From: Microbacterium sp. | Lineage (GTDB): Bacteria; Actinomycetota; Actinomycetes; Actinomycetales; Microbacteriaceae | Assembly: GCA_031286555.1 (NCBI GenBank) | Contig: JAITUD010000348.1 | Coordinates: 1 to 7,978, forward strand | Direction of reading: 5' to 3' | DNA: 7,978 nucleotides | Part shown: in pieces, positions 1-5,284 of the stretch | Layout: each line of letters starts with the position of its first letter | Numbering within the stretch: the stretch's first letter is position 1 | Translations under genes and position numbers: made by a program | The notes under the pieces: generated by a model | Databases searched by the model: none | What the model was told of the DNA's origin: nothing | Seen by the model: the letters and a program-made list of their open reading frames with translations, nothing else

Positions 1-406
1 CGAGAAGCGAGCGCACGGCGGTCAGATACTCGCGCAGCAGCGTGAGCGGCGAACTCTTCCGTGCACCGACCTGCCCCATCCAGGGCAGGACGCCGTGTCC
101 GAAGCCGGCGATGAGCCGACCCGGCGCGAGCCTCTCCAGAGTCGCGACCTCCATCGCCGCGAGGGCCGGGTTGCGCAGCGGCACCGGCAGCAGGCCGATC
201 CCGACCCGCGTGCGCTCCGACCACGTCAGCGCGGCTGCCGCCGAGGCGATGCCGCCCTCGAGGAAGCAGTCCTCCCACAGCCACAGCTCGGCGACTCCCG
301 CCGCATCCGCCGCCCGCACGATCGGACGCAGCTCCTCAGGCGGCGACTGCGGCCGGAAGGTGACGCCGACGGTGGGCTGCGAACCGGAGGGATGCGTACC
401 GATCAT
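1..406 (-). CDS. LLM-class (luciferase-like) flavin/F420-dependent oxidoreductase, N-terminal 135 residues, C-terminus beyond left edge
   Basis: I translated this by hand from the ATG at 406-404; the frame stays open to the left edge, so about 135 residues are visible and the rest is outside. The protein begins MIGTHPSGSQPTVGVTFRPQ and continues with PPEELRPIVRAADAAG, a WLWEDCFLEGG segment, GIGLLPVPLRNPALAAMEVA, then LERLAPGRLIAGFGHG. This run (early beta strand, acidic/aromatic pocket loop, the RNPALAAMEVATLERL helix and the PGRLIAGFGHG strand-turn) is the classic N-terminal half of the LLM TIM barrel (PF00296). Such enzymes use FMN or coenzyme F420; actinobacterial members are often F420-dependent, but the cofactor cannot be decided from this half. 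Substrate unknown. The start is 45 bp downstream of the lactate monooxygenase stop and has TAGGCT 6 nt upstream. Family is secure; exact function is open. Confidence 0.88.
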   Translation of the reverse strand, partial: MIGTHPSGSQPTVGVTFRPQSPPEELRPIVRAADAAGVAELWLWEDCFLEGGIASAAAALTWSERTRVGIGLLPVPLRNPALAAMEVATLERLAPGRLIAGFGHGVLPWMGQVGARKSSPLTLLREYLTAVRSLL

Positions 407-412
407 GCCGCC

Positions 413-418
413 AGCCTA
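413..418 (-). promoter_or_regulatory. Putative -10 hexamer TAGGCT for the LLM oxidoreductase, leaderless geometry
   Basis: On the minus strand the sequence reads CATAGGCTGGCGGC immediately before the ATG at 406. TAGGCT fits the actinobacterial -10 consensus TANNNT, and its 6-nt gap would place transcription start on the A of the ATG. No convincing -35 element is visible. The AGG could alternatively act as a weak Shine-Dalgarno. Confidence 0.5.
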
Positions 419-451
419 TGAGAGCTCGGGTTCGCTTCCACCGACTCGCGG

Positions 452-1771
452 TCACACCGCCCGCAGCGCGTCGCGGTCGAGCTGGTCGATCGAGGTGAGT
501 CCGGCGAGACCGAGCGTGATGTCGAGCTCGGCGAGCACATTGCGGATCACATCGCGCACACCCTGCTCCCCCGCGATGCCCAGGCCGTAGGCGTACGGCC
601 GGCCGAGGGCGACGACGGATGCTCCGAGGGCCAGCGCGATCGCGACATCCGCCCCTCCGCGCACGCCGGAGTCGAACACGATCGGCACCTGCCCGCCGAC
701 CCGTTCGGCGATCTCCGGCAGCACCGCGAGTGTGGGCACCGAGTGGTCGATCTGCCGCCCGCCGTGGTTCGAGACCCAGACGCCGTCGACTCCCGCATCC
801 AGCGCCCTGGCCGCGTCGTCGGGATGCACCACGCCCTTCAGGATGATCGGCAGGCTGGTCCACTCGCGCGCCTTGGCGAGCTCGTCCCAGGTGAGCGCCG
901 GGGTGGAGAAAACATCGAGGAACGTCTCGATCGCGGTGCGCGGCAGCGGCGATCGCAGGTTGTCGCGGAGGTTCTGCGAGCCGGTCAGCGCGGCGCCCTT
1001 GCGCGCGATCGTCAGACCCGCGGCGACGGCCTTTGCAGTCATCTTGACCGCAGTGGCATCAGCAGATGCGGCATCTGCCCGCTGCTTCACCAGCTCGCGG
1101 AAGACCGGGTCGGACGTGTACTGCGCGATGCCGAGGCCGCGCGTGAACGGCAGGTACCCGAGGTCGAGATCGCGGGTGCGCCAGCCGAGCAGGTGCGTGT
1201 CGAGCGTGACCACGATCGCCTCGCACCCGGATGCCTCGGCCCGGCCGATCAGCGACGCGTTCAGCGCATCCGACGCCGACCAGTACAACTGGAACATCCG
1301 CGGCGCACCCGGCGCCGCCTGCGCCACGCGCTCCATCGGGAACGAGGCCTGGTTGCTGAGCGTGTACGGCACGCCGGCGGACGCCGCCGCGCGAGCGACC
1401 GCGAGATCGGCCTCCGGATGCGCCATCTCCATCACTCCGAGCGGTGCGAGCACCAGCGGCGTCGGCCGGGTCCTGCCGAGGAACTCGACGGAGAGGTCGC
1501 GCGCCGAGACGTCGCGCAGCGGACGCGGCCAGATCTGCCAGCGGTCGAACTCGACGCGGTTCGCGGCCACGGTGCGTCCGGAGCCGGCGCCGCCCTCGAT
1601 GTAGGCGAACGCCTCCGCGCTCAGCGCTTCTCGGGCAGCCGCCTCCAGCGCCTTGACCGCGGTCGGCACAGCAGGGCGGATGCCGCTGATCCCGGCGCGG
1701 TAGATGTCGGACTGGGTCCGGCGGGAGATGCCGCGGGCTGCGGCCGGATCGTTCGGGGCGACGCTGACCAT
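452..1771 (-). CDS. FMN-dependent alpha-hydroxy-acid oxidising enzyme, probably lactate 2-monooxygenase
   Basis: This 439-residue protein belongs to the FMN-dependent alpha-hydroxy-acid dehydrogenase family (PF01070). Family members oxidise L-2-hydroxy acids; lactate 2-monooxygenase converts L-lactate and O2 to acetate, CO2 and water in the cytoplasm. Visible landmarks are AFAYIEGGAGSG (Tyr57 in the substrate site), PLVLAPLGVMEM around 105-115 (FMN site), MFQLYWS with Tyr163, VVTLDTHLLGWRTRDL at 187-202, IILKGV with Lys312, SNHGGRQ with catalytic His336 and Arg339, FDSGVRGGAD at 366-375 with phosphate-binding Arg371, and VALGRPYAYG at 387-396. The long segment at about 205-290 (GYLPFTRGLGIAQYTSDPVF onward) and the extended N-terminus (SDIYRAGISG) are longer than in glycolate oxidases of about 360 residues and fit the lactate 2-monooxygenase branch. 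The ATG at 1771 lies 27 bp after the upstream stop. The family is certain; the lactate assignment is inferred from length and insertion. Confidence 0.88.
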   Translation of the reverse strand: MVSVAPNDPAAARGISRRTQSDIYRAGISGIRPAVPTAVKALEAAAREALSAEAFAYIEGGAGSGRTVAANRVEFDRWQIWPRPLRDVSARDLSVEFLGRTRPTPLVLAPLGVMEMAHPEADLAVARAAASAGVPYTLSNQASFPMERVAQAAPGAPRMFQLYWSASDALNASLIGRAEASGCEAIVVTLDTHLLGWRTRDLDLGYLPFTRGLGIAQYTSDPVFRELVKQRADAASADATAVKMTAKAVAAGLTIARKGAALTGSQNLRDNLRSPLPRTAIETFLDVFSTPALTWDELAKAREWTSLPIILKGVVHPDDAARALDAGVDGVWVSNHGGRQIDHSVPTLAVLPEIAERVGGQVPIVFDSGVRGGADVAIALALGASVVALGRPYAYGLGIAGEQGVRDVIRNVLAELDITLGLAGLTSIDQLDRDALRAV

Positions 1772-1778
1772 GCCCCCG

Positions 1779-1784
1779 ACCCTA
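1779..1784 (-). promoter_or_regulatory. Putative -10 hexamer TAGGGT for the lactate monooxygenase-like gene
   Basis: The minus strand reads CTAGGGTCGGGGGC before the ATG at 1771. TAGGGT fits TANNNT and lies 7 nt upstream of the start, so RNA could begin at the start codon itself. The GGGGG stretch next to the ATG is too close to be a good Shine-Dalgarno. No clear -35 is seen. Confidence 0.45.
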
Positions 1785-1798
1785 GCCCGGCGTGCCGG

Positions 1799-2200
1799 TC
1801 AGTAGGTGATCGTGCGGCCGTCGGGGTCGCCCGGGCGCATCGGCCGCAGCCGGTCGGGCAGCGGCCAGGACAGCGTGAAGCGCTCGGTCGGCGGGCGCTG
1901 CATGTCGCCGAAGTCGTCGACCTTCACGACGATCCGCCCTGCTTCCGCGCCGTCCGAGGGAGTGACCTCGACGAACTTCACCCGCAGCGGCGCGGGGCCC
2001 TCGCCCTCCAGCATCCAGGCGTCGGCGAGCCAGCGCAGGCCGACCTGCTCCAGCGCCTCCTCGGCGGCGAGCCAGTCCAGGCCCTCGCCGGCGGTGCGGC
2101 CGAGCACGTCGATCGCGACCCAGTCATCGCCCTCGGCGCGGATCCATCCGATCAGCTCGCCGTCCTCGCGGCGATGCGGAATCCAGTCTTCGGGAAGCAT
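1799..2200 (-). CDS. Hypothetical protein, 133 residues, tryptophan-rich and acidic
   Basis: I do not recognise a family. The protein starts MLPEDWIPHRREDGELIGWI, has no cysteine, no signal peptide and no membrane segment, and is predicted soluble and cytoplasmic. Six tryptophans and alternating beta-prone stretches (WVAIDVLG, RVKFVEVTP, RIVVKVDDF, RFTLSWPLP) suggest a small beta-rich domain. The middle (LDWLAAEEALEQVGLRWLADAW, about 42-63) looks helical. It ends with proline/arginine-rich PLPDRLRPMRPGDPDGRTITY. The reading frame has the usual high third-position GC and sits tightly between its neighbours: 9 bp after the serine-hydrolase-like stop and 27 bp before the next ATG. It is therefore very probably a real gene. 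Its ATG at 2200 has no Shine-Dalgarno but has TAGGGT 6 nt upstream. No function is inferred. Confidence 0.8.
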   Translation of the reverse strand: MLPEDWIPHRREDGELIGWIRAEGDDWVAIDVLGRTAGEGLDWLAAEEALEQVGLRWLADAWMLEGEGPAPLRVKFVEVTPSDGAEAGRIVVKVDDFGDMQRPPTERFTLSWPLPDRLRPMRPGDPDGRTITY

Positions 2201-2206
2201 CCCTCG

Positions 2207-2212
2207 ACCCTA
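2207..2212 (-). promoter_or_regulatory. Putative -10 hexamer TAGGGT for the 133-residue hypothetical gene, overlapping the preceding stop codon
   Basis: The minus strand reads CACTAGGGTCGAGGG before the ATG at 2200. TAGGGT is 6 nt from the start, and its first three bases are the TAG stop codon of the upstream gene (2212-2210). GAGGG directly abutting the ATG is too close for normal Shine-Dalgarno use. The promoter would lie at the very end of the upstream coding sequence, allowing expression independent of it. No clear -35 is seen. Confidence 0.45.
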
Positions 2213-3148
2213 GTGCGTGTACTCCATGAGCTCGACGCCGAGGGTGCGGAACGCGTCATGCGCGCGCAGCCGGTGGCTGATCGAGAGGTCGTCGAAGCAG
2301 ACGATCAGGGCGTAGACCACGCCGGCGCGCGGGCCGCCGAGCACGCCCGCCTCGACGCGCACACCGCGATCGCGTCCGGTCTTGTTGATGAACAGCAGGC
2401 CGTGCGCATCCTGGTCGTGCGCGAACGGGTCGAGACCGGTGGATGCCGCGACCAGGCTGAGGTCGTAGTTGAGGTTCAGCCACTCCGCCACCTGCGAGCT
2501 GACGGCCGCGTCGATCACCTCGGAATTCACCAGCGACGAGAACAGCCGCGCGAGCTCCTGCGTGGTGCCGACGGCCACCTGGGGCGCGTCGTCCGGGCCC
2601 CTCTGATCGCGGTAGCGGTCCAGCAGCGCGGTGCGCGGCATGCCGAGCGATGCGATCCGCGCGCGGATCCGCTCGTGCCCGACGCGCTGCAGCAGCGCGT
2701 TCACGGCGTTCGGGTCACCCACGGTGGCGGCGAGCACCGCGAGGTCGACGATCGGCAGCGCGGGGGCGCGAAGATGCCGCCACAGCCCCGACGACGACAC
2801 CAGCTCCAGGTCGGCCCTGTCGATGATCTCGAGAGGATCGATCGTGCCGGCCTCGATGCCGGCGGCGACCTCGATGAGCAGCGGGACGATGCCCAGCCCC
2901 GCGATCGGCATGGTGACATGGTCGTCGCCGCGCAGCACCGACTTGGAGCTGTCCAGGTCGGCGACGTGCACCGAGACCGGCGCCCCGGCATCGGCCAGCT
3001 CCGCCAGAGCGCGCAGGGTCGACGTGAACGAGCGCCGACCGGCGGCCGCGCGCCGGGGCACCCGGCGACCGCCGCCGCGCGATGAGCGGCGGACCGTCGC
3101 CGAAGAGCCTTCGACAGGCTCAGGGACCGGGGCGGAGGAGGAACCCAC
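2210..3148 (-). CDS. Serine hydrolase/class A beta-lactamase-fold protein with degenerate active site (probable pseudoenzyme)
   Basis: The product is 312 residues from GTG 3148; the frame extends five codons further to GTG 3163. I chose 3148 because AAGGA lies 6 nt before it, whereas 3163 has no ribosome binding site. After a basic, low-complexity N-terminus of about 40 residues, the fold resembles class A beta-lactamase-like serine hydrolases (PF13354): VSVHVADLDSSKSVL, then PLLIEVAAGIEAGTI, AATVGDPNAVNALLQRVG, GMPRTALLDR, TTQELARLF, and FINKTGRDRGVRVEAGVLGG. In active relatives the helix before LLIEV carries SxxK; here it reads GLGI, replacing both Ser and Lys. SDN reads GDP, while KTG is kept. 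There is no clear signal peptide or lipobox, so location is unclear. Antibiotic hydrolysis is therefore not expected. Possible roles are ligand binding, regulation, or drift toward loss. Fold call good; inactivity is inferred from motif alignment by eye. Confidence 0.78.
   Translation of the reverse strand: MGSSSAPVPEPVEGSSATVRRSSRGGGRRVPRRAAAGRRSFTSTLRALAELADAGAPVSVHVADLDSSKSVLRGDDHVTMPIAGLGIVPLLIEVAAGIEAGTIDPLEIIDRADLELVSSSGLWRHLRAPALPIVDLAVLAATVGDPNAVNALLQRVGHERIRARIASLGMPRTALLDRYRDQRGPDDAPQVAVGTTQELARLFSSLVNSEVIDAAVSSQVAEWLNLNYDLSLVAASTGLDPFAHDQDAHGLLFINKTGRDRGVRVEAGVLGGPRAGVVYALIVCFDDLSISHRLRAHDAFRTLGVELMEYTH
3108..3130 (-). repeat. Single PEPVEG-type dispersed repeat unit inside the 5' end of the serine-hydrolase-like gene
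   Basis: The plus strand reads CCTTCGACAGGCTCAGGGACC, matching from memory a short repeat (CCCTGAGCCTGTCGAAGG) scattered through many GC-rich genomes, often as inverted pairs between genes. Read in the gene's frame it encodes PVPEPVEG, which explains that otherwise odd N-terminal peptide. Only one full arm is visible. The flanking CGAAG-AGC-CTTCG (3101-3113) makes a small hairpin that may be the remnant of a second arm. I see no other copy in the window. Confidence 0.6.
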
Positions 3149-3161
3149 GCTGATTCCTTCC
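3149..3161 (-). promoter_or_regulatory. Shine-Dalgarno GGAAGGA that selects the GTG at 3148
   Basis: The minus strand reads GGAAGGAATCAGC then GTG. AAGGA (3159-3155) is 6 nt from the GTG at 3148, near-optimal spacing. It decides against the alternative GTG at 3163, whose upstream sequence is pyrimidine-rich (CAACCCCCCTAAC). It is the only clear Shine-Dalgarno in the window. TAACGT (3167-3162) just upstream also fits TANNNT, but a start there would cut into this site. Confidence 0.65.
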
Positions 3162-3208
3162 ACGTTAGGGGGGTTGCGGAGGAGATTTCAGGTGCCGAGG
3201 GCCGGCTT

Positions 3209-3226
3209 CCGCGCGACGACGCGCAG
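3209..3226 (-). other. Small GC hairpin in the leader of the serine-hydrolase-like gene
   Basis: On the minus strand CTGCGCG-TCGT-CGCGCGG forms a stem of five GC pairs extended by a G-U and a further GC pair, with a four-base loop. It lies about 60 nt upstream of the GTG at 3148. No U-tract follows, so it is not a standard terminator. A role in the leader is speculative, and hairpins of this size arise easily in such GC-rich DNA. Confidence 0.25.
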
Positions 3227-3251
3227 GAGGTCGTCCCCAGGCTCCTCGGCT

Positions 3252-3257
3252 ATCGTA
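3252..3257 (-). promoter_or_regulatory. Possible -10 element TACGAT for the serine-hydrolase-like gene
   Basis: TACGAT on the minus strand, about 100 nt upstream of the GTG at 3148, fits TANNNT. It sits directly after the terminator-like hairpin, which is a sensible place for a new promoter. No good -35 is seen at the right distance. A promoter here would give a leader long enough to contain the Shine-Dalgarno and the hairpin at 3209-3226. Confidence 0.3.
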
Positions 3258-3288
3258 ACCCCCGCCCGCGGCCCGGACGGACGGGGGT
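3258..3288 (-). terminator. Probable hairpin terminator after the M13 peptidase gene
   Basis: On the minus strand ACCCCCGTCCG pairs with CGGGCGGGGGT (11 bp including one U-G pair) around a nine-base loop, starting about 10 nt after the TGA at 3301-3299. Only two U residues follow, so it is not a canonical U-tract terminator, but strong GC hairpins without U-tracts are common in actinomycetes. It separates the peptidase from the next gene. Confidence 0.45.
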
Positions 3289-3298
3289 CACGAGACGG

Positions 3299-5254
3299 TC
3301 ACCAGATCGTGACGCGCTGGCCTTCCGGCAGGTACAGGCGGTCGCCCTCGGCCACGTCGAAGGCGTCGTAGAACGCCCCGATGTTGCTGACGATCTGGTT
3401 GCACCGGAACTCGTTCGGCGAGTGCGGATCGATGGTCAGCAGGCGGATCGTCTCAGCGTCGCGGCTCTTCTGCTGCCACACCTGCGCCCAGCTCAGCAGC
3501 AGGCGCTGCACGCCGGTGTAGCCGTCGATCTCACCGGCATCGCCGGCGATCTCGTACGCCTTCAGCGCGATGCCGAGGCCGCCGAGGTCGCCGATGTTCT
3601 CACCGATGGTGAGGGCGCCGTTCACGTGGTTGTCGTCGCTCAGGCCGACAGGGACGAGCGCGTCGTACTGCGCGATCAGCGCCTTGGTGCGCTCCTCGAA
3701 GGCGGCGCGGTCGTCGTCGGTCCACCAGTCGGACAGGCGGCCCTCGTGGTCGTAGCGGCTGCCCTGGTCGTCGAAGCCGTGTCCGATCTCGTGACCGATC
3801 ACCGCGCCGATGCCGCCGTAGTTCGCGGCCGCATCGCGCTCGGCGTCGAAGAACGGGTACTGCAGGATGGCCGCGGGGAACACGATCTCGTTCATGAGCG
3901 GGTTGTAGTAGGCGTTCACCGTCTGCGGCGACATGAACCACTCGTCGCGGTCGATCGGCTGGCCGACCTTGCCGATCTGACGGTCGTGCTCGAAGTGGGT
4001 CGCATTGCGCACGCTGCCGACCAGATCGACCGCGTCGATCTCGACGGCGTCGTAGTCGCGCCAGGTGACCGGGTGCCCGATCTTCGGGCGGAACGTGTCG
4101 AGCTTCTGCAGGGCGCGCTGCCGGGTCTCGGGGCTCATCCACTCGAGCTCGGTGATGCTCTGCCGGTAGGCCTCGATCAGATTGGCGACGAGCGTGTCCA
4201 TCGCTGCCTTCGCCGCCGGCGGGAAGTGCCGCTCGACGTAGATCTTGCCGACCGCGTCGCCGAGCGATCCCTCGACGAGCGAGACGCCGCGCTTCCAGCG
4301 CTCACGGATGGTGGGCACGCCGGAGAGCTCGGTGCCGTAGAACGAGAAGTTCTCCTGCACGAGGTCGTCAGTGAGGTACGAGGCCAGGCCGTGCACGGCC
4401 TTCGCGGTCAGCCAGGCCTTCCAGTCGTCGACACGGTCCTCGACGAGCAGCGAGCCGAGGCCCTCGAAGAAGCTGGGCTGGTAGGCGACCACCTCGGCGA
4501 ACGCGTCGGGGTGCGCCACGGCGACGGCGTCGCGCCACGGCGACAGGTCGACGCCGACGAGCTGCTGCAGCTCGTCCCACGTCTTCAGGTTGTAGGTCTT
4601 CACCGCATCGCGGGACTCGACGTTGTCCCAGTGGTGGGCGGCGATCTCGTGCTCGAGCGCGAAGGCGCGGTCGGCGACGGAGGCGGCATCCGCGACGCCC
4701 GCGAGCGTGAGCAGGCGCTCGAGGTGCGCGCGGTACGCGGCGCGGGTGGCCTCGAAGCTGTCCAGGCGGTAGTAGCTCTCGTCGGGCAGCGACAGGCCGC
4801 CCTGCAGCAGGAACGGCACGTAGCGCTCGGGGTTGCCGGGGTCGGGCTCGACGAAAGCGCCGATCAGCGAGGCGACACCGTCGCGGTCGAGCTCGCCGAC
4901 GGTCGCGAGGAAGGACGGGATGCTGTCGACCCGGTCGACCTGGGCCAGCGCGGCCTCGAGCGGGGCGAGCCCGACCTCGGCGATGCGGGCCTCGTCCATG
5001 AAGCTGCCGTAGAGGTCGCCGACCTTGCGGGCGAGGGTGCCGGGCGCGGCATCCTGCGACTCCTCGATGATCGCGCGCACGTCCTTCTCGGCCTGCTCGG
5101 CGAGCTGGTGGAACGAGCCCCAGCGAGCCTTGTCGCCGGGGATCTCGGTGCGGTCGAGCCACGCGCCGTTGACGTGGCGGTAGAGGTCGTCCTGGGGGCG
5201 GATGCCGGAGCTGAACTCGGACAGGGCGAGGCCGGAGGGCAGAGCGTCAGTCAT
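3299..5254 (-). CDS. M13 family (neprilysin/PepO/Zmp1-like) zinc metallopeptidase
   Basis: This is a 651-residue peptidase from the ATG at 5254 (MTDALPSGLALSEF). The frame extends ten codons upstream to a TTG at 5284, but that extension (MSPARHRLDR) is not typical of the family and ATG 5254 has TAGGCT 7 nt upstream. M13 enzymes are thermolysin-fold peptidases that cleave oligopeptides inside an enclosed chamber. The N-terminal M13_N domain (about 20-400) begins IRPQDDLYRHVNGAWLD, the standard opening. The catalytic domain carries NAYYNPLMNEIVFPAAIL (447-464), HEIGH with zinc ligands His488 and His492 and catalytic Glu489, GENIGDLGG with the third ligand Glu552 and Asp556, and SPNEFRCN near 612-619 with substrate-binding Arg617. 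It ends in the family's characteristic terminal Trp. Length and lack of a signal peptide match mycobacterial Zmp1, so it is cytoplasmic or exported unconventionally. Physiological substrate unknown. Confidence 0.95.
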   Translation of the reverse strand: MTDALPSGLALSEFSSGIRPQDDLYRHVNGAWLDRTEIPGDKARWGSFHQLAEQAEKDVRAIIEESQDAAPGTLARKVGDLYGSFMDEARIAEVGLAPLEAALAQVDRVDSIPSFLATVGELDRDGVASLIGAFVEPDPGNPERYVPFLLQGGLSLPDESYYRLDSFEATRAAYRAHLERLLTLAGVADAASVADRAFALEHEIAAHHWDNVESRDAVKTYNLKTWDELQQLVGVDLSPWRDAVAVAHPDAFAEVVAYQPSFFEGLGSLLVEDRVDDWKAWLTAKAVHGLASYLTDDLVQENFSFYGTELSGVPTIRERWKRGVSLVEGSLGDAVGKIYVERHFPPAAKAAMDTLVANLIEAYRQSITELEWMSPETRQRALQKLDTFRPKIGHPVTWRDYDAVEIDAVDLVGSVRNATHFEHDRQIGKVGQPIDRDEWFMSPQTVNAYYNPLMNEIVFPAAILQYPFFDAERDAAANYGGIGAVIGHEIGHGFDDQGSRYDHEGRLSDWWTDDDRAAFEERTKALIAQYDALVPVGLSDDNHVNGALTIGENIGDLGGLGIALKAYEIAGDAGEIDGYTGVQRLLLSWAQVWQQKSRDAETIRLLTIDPHSPNEFRCNQIVSNIGAFYDAFDVAEGDRLYLPEGQRVTIW

Positions 5255-5261
5255 GCGGTCC

Positions 5262-5267
5262 AGCCTA
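5262..5267 (-). promoter_or_regulatory. Putative -10 hexamer TAGGCT for the M13 peptidase gene, supporting the ATG at 5254
   Basis: The minus strand reads CATAGGCTGGACCGC before the ATG at 5254. TAGGCT fits TANNNT with a 7-nt gap, which would put RNA initiation at the start codon. The element lies between ATG 5254 and the alternative TTG at 5284, so use of it would exclude the longer form. No clear -35 is seen. Confidence 0.5.
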
Positions 5268-5284
5268 TGCCGGGCGGGCGACAA

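Noticed and set aside
1..1771. Joint lactate pathway of the LLM oxidoreductase and the lactate monooxygenase-like enzyme
   Set aside because: Both are flavin-type redox enzymes and neighbours, but a putative promoter separates them and nothing in the sequence links their substrates.
743..3085. 780-codon open frame on the plus strand
   Set aside because: It is antisense to three well-supported genes, with Arg-rich low-complexity translation and no motifs. It is a compositional shadow.
3149..3163. GTG at 3163 as start of the serine-hydrolase-like gene
   Set aside because: It adds only five residues (MEGIS) and has no Shine-Dalgarno. Its codons themselves contain the GGAAGGA that serves the GTG at 3148.
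5255..5284. TTG at 5284 as start of the M13 peptidase
   Set aside because: It is a rare start codon adjoining the upstream stop, the extension is unlike the family, and a putative -10 lies between it and the ATG at 5254.
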